A stretch of 20,599 bases of DNA from H2-BAC3 sp045863035 (GCA_045863035.1 BTUV01000051.1:1-20599); one strand, 5' to 3'. Shown: positions 1 through 8,003, numbered from the stretch's first letter. Notes: generated from the letters alone by a model not told the origin. A program made the numbers and translations.

Positions 1-265
1 GCTCCCTATTCAGAAAAAAGCCGGCTTAACTGGATGAAGTTTGAAACGATGGAATGAAATAATTAGTAGCCGGTAATGGGGAGAATGAATACGATTGATA
101 TATCTGCGGGAAACTATTCTTTGCGTCTTAGTGTCTTTGCGCGAATTTTATCGGAAACGCAAAGCGGATTTACGCGGATCGGATAAACTTTGCTATACTC
201 TGCGCTTAAATAGGAGTAGCAATGCAGGGACGATTAAAAAACCCTCCCTGCAATTCCTATATATA
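1..265. other. Gene-free left edge with degenerate repeat phrases
   Basis: I see no convincing gene here. The stretch holds degenerate phrases of a kind scattered through the window: CTTTGCGTCTTAGTGTCTTT around 119-138, then GCGCGAA, then GCAAAGCGGATTTACGC around 160-176. Similar words recur around 3165-3190 and 9585-9620. An imperfect terminator-like inverted repeat, GCAGGGA (224-230) with TCCCTGC (245-251), lies just downstream of the lpdA stop. Its T-run falls in the loop rather than after the stem, so a terminator role is doubtful. Confidence 0.5.
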
Positions 266-1681
266 CTAACTTCTCTTTGGTCTGTAAAAATGGGATGACT
301 GCCCGAAAAATACTTCCGCTGCTTCCATCACTGTTTCAGACAAGGTCGGATGCGGATGTATGGTCAGCTTCATATCTTCAACATTGGCACCCATCTCAAT
401 AGCGAGTGTTCCCTCGGCTATCAGTTCTCCCGCACCGGGTCCGCAGATGCCAACACCAATCACCCGCTGATCTTCCGAGCGGACAATCAGCTTTGTAACA
501 CCGTCAAACCTGTCTAATGTTGTCGCGCGCCCGGATGCAGCCCAGGGGAATTTGGCTACTTCATGCTTAATGCCAAGCTCGCGCGCCTGTGTTTCGGTAA
601 GTCCCGCCCACGCAATTTCAGGATCGGTAAATACCACTGCGGGGATTGCCAGCGGAGCAAATTCTGCTTTGTGTCCGTTAATCACTTCAACGGCAACACG
701 AGCTTCATGTGAGGCCTTATGCGCCAGCATCGGCTCACCTGCTATATCACCAATGGCGTATATATTAGGGTCGGAAGTGCGGCATTGTTTGTCAATCTCA
801 ATCCAGCCGCGCGGGGTTACTTTAACTTTTGTGTTCTCAAGACCAAGTCCGGCTGTTACCGGTTTTCTTCCGATAGAAACCAGCACGTGGCTATATATAG
901 TCTCTGTTTCTGTTCCGTCCTGTGCCTGAATTTTTACCGCAAGACCATTCTCAACTTCTCGGATGCCAAGCACTTTGCTGTTCAGCATTATTTTTTCAAA
1001 TTTTTTGTCAAGCATCTTTGCAAGGTGAGCAACCAGATCGCGGTCAGCGCCGGGCAGAAGTCCGCCGGTCATTTCAACCACAGAGACTTTTGCACCGAGC
1101 GCCTGATAGACAGAGCCAAGTTCAAGCCCTATATATCCGCCGCCGACAACCAGGAGTGACTCCGGTATCTCCGGCAAATCAAGCGCGGAGGTTGAGTTCA
1201 GCAGACGTTTACTGTTAATCTCAAATGCCGGTATGGTTGCAATTACCGAACCTGTTGCAATAATGCAATTATCAAACTGCACTTCTTCGGTTCCGCCTTC
1301 TGTTTTTGCAACTGAAAGAGTATTGGAGCCGGTGAACTGCGCGCGTCCCTGTATATAATTAATCTTCCTCTGTTTGGAAAGCACACCAAGCCCTCCGGTC
1401 ATCTTGCCGACAACACCGGATTTCCAATTCCGTAGCTTCTCAAGATTTATCACCGGCGGCTGAAATTCCACTCCCCAGTGTGATGATTCTTTCGACTCAT
1501 TAATCAGCTTTGCCACATGCAGCAGCGCCTTGGAGGGGATACATCCGCGATAGAGGCAAACTCCCCCGGGATTTTTTTCCATATCAATAAGCGTGACCTG
1601 CATTCCCAGATCAGCAGCGTAAAATGCGGCAGCGTATCCGCCCGGACCCGCGCCAATAACCGTTAACTGTGCTTTTGTCAT
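266..1681 (-). CDS. lpdA: Dihydrolipoyl dehydrogenase (E3)
   Basis: This is a cytoplasmic FAD flavoprotein that reoxidises the dihydrolipoyl groups of 2-oxoacid dehydrogenase or glycine-cleavage complexes with NAD+. The 471 residues are the normal family length. Visible in order: the FAD-binding GAGPGG at 10-15; the redox-active disulfide in GGVCLYRGCIPSK (Cys42/Cys47); the NAD-binding GGGYIGLELG near 180-189; the FAD contact YAIGDI near 310; and the C-terminal HPHPTLSE with the His444/Glu449 pair that completes the active site of the partner subunit. The ATG at 1681 fits the family N-terminus. It lies 57 bases downstream of serS on the same strand, so the two may be co-transcribed; that gap is rich in TATATA. 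No E1 or E2 gene is in the window, so the parent complex is unknown. Confidence 0.96.
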   Translation of the reverse strand: MTKAQLTVIGAGPGGYAAAFYAADLGMQVTLIDMEKNPGGVCLYRGCIPSKALLHVAKLINESKESSHWGVEFQPPVINLEKLRNWKSGVVGKMTGGLGVLSKQRKINYIQGRAQFTGSNTLSVAKTEGGTEEVQFDNCIIATGSVIATIPAFEINSKRLLNSTSALDLPEIPESLLVVGGGYIGLELGSVYQALGAKVSVVEMTGGLLPGADRDLVAHLAKMLDKKFEKIMLNSKVLGIREVENGLAVKIQAQDGTETETIYSHVLVSIGRKPVTAGLGLENTKVKVTPRGWIEIDKQCRTSDPNIYAIGDIAGEPMLAHKASHEARVAVEVINGHKAEFAPLAIPAVVFTDPEIAWAGLTETQARELGIKHEVAKFPWAASGRATTLDRFDGVTKLIVRSEDQRVIGVGICGPGAGELIAEGTLAIEMGANVEDMKLTIHPHPTLSETVMEAAEVFFGQSSHFYRPKRS

Positions 1682-1738
1682 ATATATATCTTTTATTTTC
1701 TGTTAATCGTTGTCTAAGTGTATATATAAATATTTATG

Positions 1739-3016
1739 TTACCCGATGATGCTAAAGCCGGTGTATTTCTGCAGCGGCTTTGGTATCACGATGGTGCCCT
1801 CAGGGGTCTGGCAGTTTTCCAACAGGGAAACCATCAGCCGGCTTGTGGCAAGTCCGGAGCCGTTAAGTGTGTGTATATATTCCAGCTTCTTGTTCTCTTC
1901 CTTGCGGAATTTAATGTTTGCCCTGCGTGCCTGAAACGCCTCAAAGTTTGAACAGGATGAGGCCTCAAGCCACTTCTGTTCTGCCGGTGACCATACTTCA
2001 ATATCGTAACACTTTGCAGCCGAAAAACTTAAGTCGCCGGTGCAGAGCATCAGAATACGATAGGGAACATGAAGCGCCTGCAATATATCCTCTGCGTCCT
2101 TTACTAATTTTTCAAGTTCATCATACGATGTTTCCGGCTGAACAAACTTAACCATCTCAACTTTATTAAACTGATGCACACGCAAAAATCCTTTCGAATC
2201 TTTTCCGTAGGAACCCGCTTCACGGCGGAAGCAGGCAGAGTATCCGGCATACTTAACGGGCAGATCTTTCTCCGCAAGAACTTCATCTCTATATATATTG
2301 GTAATCGGAACCTCAGCGGTAGGGATTGGGTAGAGACCATCCTTTTCAATGAAGTACATATCTTCTTCCATTTTCGGAATCTGTCCGGTTCCTTTCATCG
2401 AGTCGCGGTTCACTAAAAACGGCGGGAAAATTTCTTCGTACCCGTGATCGTTAATGTGCATATCAAGAAAGAAGTTGATAAGCGCGCGTTCAAGAGTTGC
2501 ACCTTTACCTTTATATATAGGAAAACCGGAGCCCGTTACTTTTGCGCCCCGTTCAAAATCCAGGATGTTAAGTTTCTTGCCAAGCTGGATATGGTCAAGC
2601 GGTTTGAAATCCGTCTCAAATTTAAATCCTTCAGGCAGCCATCTGCGCACCTCAACATTTTCCTCAGCAGACATACCAACCGGAACCGACTCATGCGGCA
2701 GGTTTGGTATATACGCCAGGATGTTGTTGATGGCCTCTTCAATTTCAGTTACCCGTTTATCCTTTGCGGTAATCTCATCGGAGACCCCTTTCATTTCAGC
2801 CAGCAGGGCGGAGGTATCTTCTCCGGCTTTTTTCATCTGGGGGATTTTAGCTGAGGCCTGGTTCTTTCTGGCTTTCAGTTCCTCCACAGCAAAGATCAGG
2901 GAGCGGCGTTCTTCGTCAAGGGTGAGGATTTCACCGATGCGGTCTTTCTCCTTCTTTGCGGCAAGGCCTTTTCTTACAAAATCGGGGTTTTCACGTATGA
3001 GTTTAATATCGAGCAT
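1739..3016 (-). CDS. serS: Seryl-tRNA synthetase
   Basis: This class II aminoacyl-tRNA synthetase charges tRNA-Ser (and tRNA-Sec) with serine in the cytoplasm. The protein begins with the family-typical MLDIKLIREN, followed by a Lys/Glu-rich two-helix coiled-coil arm to about residue 100 that grips the tRNA long arm. The catalytic core carries motif 2 (FRREAGSYGKDSKGFLRVHQ) and motif 3 (NGSGLATSRLMVSLLEN), ending with the usual IVIPKPLQKY. I chose the ATG at 3016 (425 residues) because the family starts there. A TTG at 3037 in frame would add only seven unrelated residues. No Shine-Dalgarno site is visible. Two exact TAnnTTTG words sit upstream on this strand (3042-3035 and 3056-3049) but without a clear -33 partner. 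Tyr-Ile pairs here are written as TATATA. Confidence 0.96.
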   Translation of the reverse strand: MLDIKLIRENPDFVRKGLAAKKEKDRIGEILTLDEERRSLIFAVEELKARKNQASAKIPQMKKAGEDTSALLAEMKGVSDEITAKDKRVTEIEEAINNILAYIPNLPHESVPVGMSAEENVEVRRWLPEGFKFETDFKPLDHIQLGKKLNILDFERGAKVTGSGFPIYKGKGATLERALINFFLDMHINDHGYEEIFPPFLVNRDSMKGTGQIPKMEEDMYFIEKDGLYPIPTAEVPITNIYRDEVLAEKDLPVKYAGYSACFRREAGSYGKDSKGFLRVHQFNKVEMVKFVQPETSYDELEKLVKDAEDILQALHVPYRILMLCTGDLSFSAAKCYDIEVWSPAEQKWLEASSCSNFEAFQARRANIKFRKEENKKLEYIHTLNGSGLATSRLMVSLLENCQTPEGTIVIPKPLQKYTGFSIIG

Positions 3017-3260
3017 TGGGTTTTTAGAAAATTTCAAAAATAGCAGCCCAAATTTACGGATGAAGGATGAATTATAGGATATGAAGTATGAATTTTAGGG
3101 TATTTAGGTCTTTATGCGGCTTCACAGCTACAGAGTTAGCTTCAGAATCTTCGGTTTGTTGCCTTTGCGGCTTTTCTTCTTTGCGCGAACCCTTCCGGGG
3201 GACACTAGAAATATTATGGACGGTAGAGATGGGTTAGAGGCAGTAAGCCCAGCTCAAAAA

Positions 3261-3285
3261 CCACGAAGTGGTGACATTTTTACAG
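3261..3285 (+). repeat. Short hairpin repeat, CCAC/GTGG stem type
   Basis: CCAC (3261-3264) and GTGG (3268-3271) flank a GAA loop and are followed by TGACATTTTTACAGC. The layout (4-7 bp stem, 3-base loop, then a TGACATTAT-like tail) matches the seven-unit array at 13295-13624, with a different stem sequence. Confidence 0.6.
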
Positions 3286-3311
3286 CAATGAGAGCAACGC
3301 ATCCAGTTCAA

Positions 3312-3336
3312 CCACGAAGTGGTGAAATTATCTTTG
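3312..3336 (+). repeat. Short hairpin repeat, CCAC/GTGG stem type (second copy)
   Basis: CCAC (3312-3315), GAA loop, GTGG (3319-3322), then TGAAATTATCTTTG. It lies 51 bases after the first copy and belongs to the same family as the array at 13295-13624. Confidence 0.6.
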
Positions 3337-3405
3337 CTTCTGTTCAAATGACTAAATCTCGATAAATCGAACCCCTGACATCTTAAGAGTCGAAGTATTT
3401 TGCTC

Positions 3406-3436
3406 TTTGATTAAGATGCTTGTGGTTTTATCTTTA
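3406..3436 (+). promoter_or_regulatory. Candidate Bacteroidota-type promoter for the five-gene block
   Basis: TTTG at 3406-3409 and TATCTTTA at 3429-3436 are separated by 19 bases and resemble the Bacteroidota pattern TTTG / TAnnTTTG with one mismatch at the last position. The -7-like element ends 28 bases before the ATG at 3465, a sensible leader length. It is the only reasonable promoter I could find ahead of the operon, but a match this short can arise by chance. Confidence 0.35.
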
Positions 3437-3464
3437 CTTAAATAATAGGAATAATTTACCTCAG

Positions 3465-4100
3465 ATGAGCCAATTAGATTTATTCGGCAATAGAATTTCT
3501 GTTCCGCCCCCTGCAAATCTGATTAAACAGACAACCCAGATTAACCAGGGTTCATTTCAGTATTATTGCACATTCTTTTCGCGATCAGAAAGTGATGAGT
3601 TTTTTAGCAGGCTGCTTGAGGATATTGAATGGAAACAAGAATCAATGCGCATTTATGGAAAGCTTGTATCCTTCCCACGTTTAACCGCATGGTATGGAGA
3701 TAATGACAAACCCTACTCATTCTCTGGTATAACTTTGAAACCTCATCCTTGGTCTAAAGACTTATTAAAAATTAAAAGTGCAATTGAAGAATATAGTACT
3801 GTTGTTTTTAACAGCGTTTTATTAAACCTTTATCGAAGTGGAAATGATTCAATTTCCTGGCATACCGATGCCGAACCAGAACTTGGGCGAAATCCGGTTA
3901 TCGCATCTGTTAATTTCGGAGAAACCCGCAAATTTCAGTTAAGACACATTAAAACAAGAGAAGTTATTGATATCCAGCTCGAACACGGTAGCGTACTCAT
4001 AATGGAGGGAGAGTTGCAGCACTATTGGCAGCACCAGGTTCCTAAAACCAAAGCCGCAAAAAAAGAACGGATAAATCTTACCTTCAGGGTTATCAAATGA
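3465..4100 (+). CDS. alkB: AlkB-type 2-oxoglutarate/Fe(II) dioxygenase (alkylated nucleic-acid demethylase)
   Basis: Members of this family oxidatively remove methyl groups such as 1-methyladenine and 3-methylcytosine from DNA or RNA, using Fe(II), oxygen and 2-oxoglutarate. The 211-residue protein shows the Fe ligands His133 and Asp135 (SWHTDAEPELG), a distal His190 in YWQHQVPK, and the 2-oxoglutarate-binding RINLTFR with Arg202 and Arg208. The N-terminus reads MSQLDLFGNR; QLDLF at 3-7 is an exact match to the bacterial sliding-clamp-binding consensus, which supports the ATG at 3465 over an in-frame TTG at 3420. First gene of the block; its stop overlaps the next start (ATGA, 4097-4100). Base composition is AT-richer than the flanking genes. 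Whether DNA or RNA is the substrate cannot be told from sequence. Confidence 0.9.
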   Translation: MSQLDLFGNRISVPPPANLIKQTTQINQGSFQYYCTFFSRSESDEFFSRLLEDIEWKQESMRIYGKLVSFPRLTAWYGDNDKPYSFSGITLKPHPWSKDLLKIKSAIEEYSTVVFNSVLLNLYRSGNDSISWHTDAEPELGRNPVIASVNFGETRKFQLRHIKTREVIDIQLEHGSVLIMEGELQHYWQHQVPKTKAAKKERINLTFRVIK

Positions 4101-5116
4101 ACTGGGAAAAAACCGAAATAGTAATCGGAAGCGGCGAAACTGTCTCTGCACAAGCACCGGTAATTATTTCAGCAAGCCGTTCAACGGATATCCCGACTTT
4201 TTATGCTGACTGGTTTGTGGAAAGGTGGAAAGCCGGTTATGTTAAATGGATGAATCCGTTTAATGGTGTTCCTCTTTATGTTTCGTTTAAGAATGCAAGA
4301 GTGGTTGTTTTCTGGACTAAAAATCCCAAGCCAATGTTTCAACACATTGAGTTTCTCAATGAAAACATTAAAAATTACTATTTTCAATACACTCTTAACG
4401 ATTATGATTATGAGGGGTTCGAAGTAAAGGTTCCAAAATTAGAAACCCGCATACAAACATTTAAGGAATTATCAGACAGAATCGGAAAAGAGAGGGTGAT
4501 TTGGCGATTTGACCCGCTAATGTTGACCGAAACTTTGAACGTAAAAGAATTATTACGACGAGTTGAGAACATTGCTGACCAGCTTTATAATTACACATCA
4601 AAACTGGTATTTAGTTTTGCGGATATTGCGATCTATAAAAAAGTGGAAAGTAATCTAAGAAGAGAAAATATTTCCTACAAAGAGTTTACATCGGAAACAA
4701 TGATTGAGTTTGCCGAGGGGCTAACCTTATTAAATAAAAATTGGAACTTTGAATTAGCTACCTGTGCGGAAAAGTTCGACTTACAAAAATATGGCATTAT
4801 CCACAACAAATGTGTGGATGATGACTTAATGATAAAACTATTCAGTCATGACAAGAAATTAATGCAATTTCTTGGGGTTAAATTTATAGAACCCAATCTC
4901 CTTGATCCAGATGGAAAAATTGAGAAAACAAAGAATCTAAAGGACAAAGGGCAGCGTGAGACATGCGGTTGTATTATGAGTAAAGATATCGGTGAGTATA
5001 ATACCTGCCCGCATGAATGTGTGTACTGTTATGCAAACACTTCGCCGGAGAAAGCTAAAAACAATTATGAAAAACACAAACTTAACAAACACTCTGAAAT
5101 AATAACAGGGAGATAA
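4097..5116 (+). CDS. DUF1848 family protein with C-terminal CxxxCxxC cluster
   Basis: The 339-residue protein fits the uncharacterised DUF1848 family: the N-terminal VIISASRSTDIPTFYADWF, a VVFWTKNPKP stretch near 70-79, and the C-terminal KDIGEYNTCPHECVYCYAN. Cys304, Cys308 and Cys311 have the spacing of the radical-SAM [4Fe-4S] motif, but at the C-terminal end instead of the N-terminal end; Cys290 and Cys292 (CGC) could supply further ligands. A role as an iron-sulfur or radical-SAM-like enzyme is therefore inferred, with no known substrate. It overlaps alkB by four bases, implying translational coupling and probably joint function. The stop is followed by AGGGAG and the helicase start two bases on. 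Composition is AT-rich like its neighbours. Confidence 0.82.
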   Translation: MNWEKTEIVIGSGETVSAQAPVIISASRSTDIPTFYADWFVERWKAGYVKWMNPFNGVPLYVSFKNARVVVFWTKNPKPMFQHIEFLNENIKNYYFQYTLNDYDYEGFEVKVPKLETRIQTFKELSDRIGKERVIWRFDPLMLTETLNVKELLRRVENIADQLYNYTSKLVFSFADIAIYKKVESNLRRENISYKEFTSETMIEFAEGLTLLNKNWNFELATCAEKFDLQKYGIIHNKCVDDDLMIKLFSHDKKLMQFLGVKFIEPNLLDPDGKIEKTKNLKDKGQRETCGCIMSKDIGEYNTCPHECVYCYANTSPEKAKNNYEKHKLNKHSEIITGR

Positions 5117-5118
5117 GT

Positions 5119-6180
5119 ATGGCTTACTTTTTTAAACTACCCAAAATAAACGAACTAAATCCAATTCAACAGTCCGCTGTGGATAGCATACATCCGATAA
5201 AAGTAGTAGGCGGACCAGGAACCGGAAAAAGTGTTGTTTCACTATGGCGGCACTTAAGAAATCACTCCATCGGTAGAAAAAGAAGCTTATTGCTAACCTA
5301 CACTAAAACACTTGAAGCCTTTTTAGCGGGTTCAGCATTGGGGTTGAATGCCAAGCAAGAATTTTTAGCGGGTTCAGCATTGGGGTTGAATGTTAAGGCA
5401 AGCGAAAATATAAGCAGAACAAAATACTGGGCAGCTAATCCCACCCAACATTATGATGAAATTATTGTGGATGAAGCGCAGGACGTAAATTTAAATTATT
5501 ATCTTACCATTAATTCTCATTCAGATAATTTATGTTACAGTCTGGATGAATTTCAAAGTGTTTTTCTAACTGAAAATGAACTCAAAGAACTTAAAAATGG
5601 ATTAAAAGAGCTATTGCCAAATAACAAAGAGTTTTTCCTAGATAAAAACTACCGAAACACTTATGAAATTATCAACTTCACTAAAGCGCTGTTTCCCCAT
5701 CGCATACTAGGCGAGGCTAATACTAATGGCCCCAAACCCGTTGTGTTGATCTCTAATAATAACACAACACGATATAATGGCTTAATATCAGTAATTAAAC
5801 AATTCAGATCAGAAAATCACAATATTGCTGTCTTTGCTCCAAAAAGAATAGAAGTGCAGCAAATTTCTAATTTATTAACTACCGCAAACATCTCACATTC
5901 TTCCTTTGTTGGAACAGATGAACAAGTTCCTCAGATTGATAATGTTCATGTTACTACATTTAAATCGGCAAAAGGATTAGAGTTTGATACGGTAATCATA
6001 CCTGATTTTGACCGGATGCAAAACAATTTAATAAATTTACACATAACGAAGGAAAGTGATTATTTTGTTGTACTGACCAGATCCCGAAGGAATCTATTTT
6101 TGATTTGCTCTCAACTTCCTGCGTTTTTGACTAAATCTGATGCACAAAAACAGACCTACTCTGTAGAAAACTTAAAATGA
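5119..6180 (+). CDS. Compact UvrD-like SF1 DNA helicase/ATPase
   Basis: Superfamily 1A helicase motifs are all present in only 353 residues: the Q-motif LNPIQQSAV (13-21), Walker A GGPGTGKS (31-38), motif Ia LLLTYTKTLEAF, Walker B VDEAQD (Asp118/Glu119), a motif III-like SLDEFQSVF (Gln146), motif IV DKNYRNT, motif V TFKSAKGLEF (280-289), and motif VI LTRSRR (319-324) with the arginine finger. Normal UvrD/Rep proteins are about 700 residues, so the 1B and 2B insertion domains must be largely missing. This would be a minimal translocase, or one that depends on a partner. A 14-residue segment, FLAGSALGLN plus four residues, is duplicated in tandem just after motif Ia. AGGGAG (5107-5112) is a good ribosome site for the ATG at 5119. 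The stop overlaps the next start (ATGA, 6177-6180). Confidence 0.88.
   Translation: MAYFFKLPKINELNPIQQSAVDSIHPIKVVGGPGTGKSVVSLWRHLRNHSIGRKRSLLLTYTKTLEAFLAGSALGLNAKQEFLAGSALGLNVKASENISRTKYWAANPTQHYDEIIVDEAQDVNLNYYLTINSHSDNLCYSLDEFQSVFLTENELKELKNGLKELLPNNKEFFLDKNYRNTYEIINFTKALFPHRILGEANTNGPKPVVLISNNNTTRYNGLISVIKQFRSENHNIAVFAPKRIEVQQISNLLTTANISHSSFVGTDEQVPQIDNVHVTTFKSAKGLEFDTVIIPDFDRMQNNLINLHITKESDYFVVLTRSRRNLFLICSQLPAFLTKSDAQKQTYSVENLK
5320..5403 (+). repeat. In-frame 42-bp tandem duplication inside the helicase gene
   Basis: A 31-base block starting TTTTTAGCGGGTTCAGCATT occurs identically at 5320-5350 and 5362-5392, giving a 42-bp period (14 codons). The last 11 bases of each period differ. 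Both copies encode FLAGSALGLN. Perfect identity over 31 bases suggests a recent slippage or recombination event, which keeps the reading frame. Confidence 0.9.
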
Positions 6181-7964
6181 CCACATATTTTGTTCCCTGC
6201 AATACAACTGCTCTTTCTCACTTCTTCAATAAGGGTCTCATAGTCCCTTCTATTATTCTGAACAACAAACCTCGTGATATCCAGAATGATTTCCCTGACT
6301 ATTTATTGCTTTCCAGCTTTAAATGGGTTAAAGACTGCAACGCAGCAATAGAAATAGTACTTACCGAAGAAGAAACAACTATGCTCACACAAATAAATGA
6401 GGGTTTCTTTTTGTTATCCGTAGCATTGCCGATTTCAAGGGTAAAAAAAGTATGGTTTTTAGAGCAGGAACAACTCGAAACTACTTTGTGGAATATAAAC
6501 AACGGAGCTGGATTTCTTAACAAATCATTGGCGGTTACGGATTCATTAAAGAATAATAAAGTTTATGAATTTGAATTCTCATCAGAATTATCCCTCCCCG
6601 TTAAAGCGGATATTTCACATAAGGTAAAATTGTTTGATCAATTGTTGGGTTCTCTTGCTATAATGCGTATTGCAGGGGGAACTGATTATAATTTTTCATA
6701 CAACTACATATTTACACTATCGCATTTTAATTCAGTTGTTCAGCAAGAATTGCAATCTGCAATCGAAAACGATACTAAATTTTCTACACGGTTTATTGAT
6801 TTTGTAACTAATAAACATACTGGATGGGAGATACTTTATCGTTATTTTCAAAACCCCATGACGGATGAAGAAATAATTAATCTGGCAAAAAGGGAAAAAA
6901 TAACCATCATAAAGCAATATGGTAGTTTGCTCCTTGACGGTATTCCAACTGATTCTGTCGTTTTTTATCTGGTCTTATTAAAGATCCATGGCATAGGTGG
7001 TGTAAAAGGCGAAGATGATTTACTCAGTTTATTGCTTTCGTCAAAAACTTATCTTGAAAACCGTGAAGAAGCTCTGTTTCTTTTGGGGTATCATTTAGGT
7101 TATTCAAAATTGTTCAATGGATATAAGGTGTCAGGTACTTATTATCCAGTAAAATATGATCTTATCAGCAAACTTAATTATTACACTATTGAAACTATTT
7201 ATCAGTATGTCTTTAATGATGTTCAGCAATCAGCCAATTTCCCATATCTGGATGAGTGGGTGCCAAATAAACAAGCTCAAAAATTCAGAGGTTTTGTAAC
7301 ATACAGAATATTGGATGAAGTCGTAAAGCTAAAAAAAAAGAAAAGCTATTCAGAGCGTTACTCAGAACAATTTTCAAATGAAATTACCGAAATTGTGTCG
7401 TTCAAAATCAAGGAAACTTTGCCCTCCTACTTAAATCTTGATTATTCAAAGTTTTTAATCTTAATTTCCTCAGAGATCAACAATATAGTAAAAAAACAAA
7501 TAGCTTTAGTTGCCTCAGCGGTGGGCAAAGAAGCAGAGGAATACTACTCGAATACCGAAGAAAACCCTGAGCAGCGTTCTATGCCAGATAACAAGAACAA
7601 ACAAAACGATAGTATCGACATTCACTCAGACAGATCTGACTTATGCGAAAACACTAATACAAATACTTCCCCTACAACTTTTTCCAATAATTCAAGGACA
7701 ACAACTTCACAGTATTTGAATGCAAATTCAGAAGAAAACTTGTTGGTTAACGATGAAGTAACACCCCAGAATAGCAATAATGCCTCCCCTCCGAATATCA
7801 AAGCTGCGGCTGATCCAAAAACGCGCAATAAGGGCGGGAGAACTAAACAGAGTGCTAACAAAAAATCACAGATAAAAATTTCAACTGTTTCTGAGAATCC
7901 CCCGCAAAATAAGATGGCGAATGGTAATTTGTTTGATGGCAATCAATCAAAAGACATCACGTAG
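6177..7964 (+). CDS. Unrecognised 595-residue protein with long disordered C-terminal tail
   Basis: I do not recognise a family. Residues 1 to about 455 look like a folded, mixed alpha/beta protein rich in aromatic and aliphatic residues. Later segments such as EEALFLLGYHLGYSKLF and DLISKLNYYTIETIYQYVF read as packed helices. There is no Walker motif, no Cys cluster and no signal peptide or membrane span. From about residue 458 to the end the composition changes abruptly to Asn, Ser, Thr, Lys and Pro, with a basic patch (KTRNKGGRTKQSANKK) near 558-573, typical of a disordered tail that could bind nucleic acid. It overlaps the helicase stop by ATGA, so it is translationally coupled to it and a likely partner subunit. 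No SD is visible ahead of the start. The following gene begins 39 bases later. Confidence 0.8.
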   Translation: MTTYFVPCNTTALSHFFNKGLIVPSIILNNKPRDIQNDFPDYLLLSSFKWVKDCNAAIEIVLTEEETTMLTQINEGFFLLSVALPISRVKKVWFLEQEQLETTLWNINNGAGFLNKSLAVTDSLKNNKVYEFEFSSELSLPVKADISHKVKLFDQLLGSLAIMRIAGGTDYNFSYNYIFTLSHFNSVVQQELQSAIENDTKFSTRFIDFVTNKHTGWEILYRYFQNPMTDEEIINLAKREKITIIKQYGSLLLDGIPTDSVVFYLVLLKIHGIGGVKGEDDLLSLLLSSKTYLENREEALFLLGYHLGYSKLFNGYKVSGTYYPVKYDLISKLNYYTIETIYQYVFNDVQQSANFPYLDEWVPNKQAQKFRGFVTYRILDEVVKLKKKKSYSERYSEQFSNEITEIVSFKIKETLPSYLNLDYSKFLILISSEINNIVKKQIALVASAVGKEAEEYYSNTEENPEQRSMPDNKNKQNDSIDIHSDRSDLCENTNTNTSPTTFSNNSRTTTSQYLNANSEENLLVNDEVTPQNSNNASPPNIKAAADPKTRNKGGRTKQSANKKSQIKISTVSENPPQNKMANGNLFDGNQSKDIT

Positions 7965-8003
7965 CAATAATTTTTAAGTTTAACCCTATAAGGGGAAAGA
8001 TAT

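Larger units (their letters stand above)
3017..3464. other. Repeat-bearing gap at the left border of the AT-rich block
   Basis: I see no convincing gene in this stretch between the divergent serS and alkB genes. It contains repeated GATGAATTATAGGATATGAAGT-like low-complexity text (3060-3100), GCGCGAACCCTTCC (3183-3196), two short hairpin repeats (listed separately), and a promoter candidate before alkB. On the reverse strand GGTTCGATT (3375-3367) resembles a tRNA T-loop, but no full tRNA can be folded around it. Confidence 0.5.

Noticed and set aside
2454..3077. Open frame of about 207 codons on the plus strand
   Set aside because: It lies wholly over serS on the opposite strand; the Ser- and Arg-rich product has no recognisable motif and is a shadow of the real gene.
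3420..3464. TTG start extending the AlkB-like protein by 15 residues
   Set aside because: The extension overlaps the promoter candidate and would bury the QLDLF motif; the ATG at 3465 gives the family-like N-terminus.
6177..6560. ADP-ribosyltransferase (DarT-like) domain at the N-terminus of the 595-residue protein
   Set aside because: The opening segment has a loosely similar feel (short strand, then a helix ending in GLI), but I could not find the catalytic Arg/Glu arrangement, so no such function is claimed.
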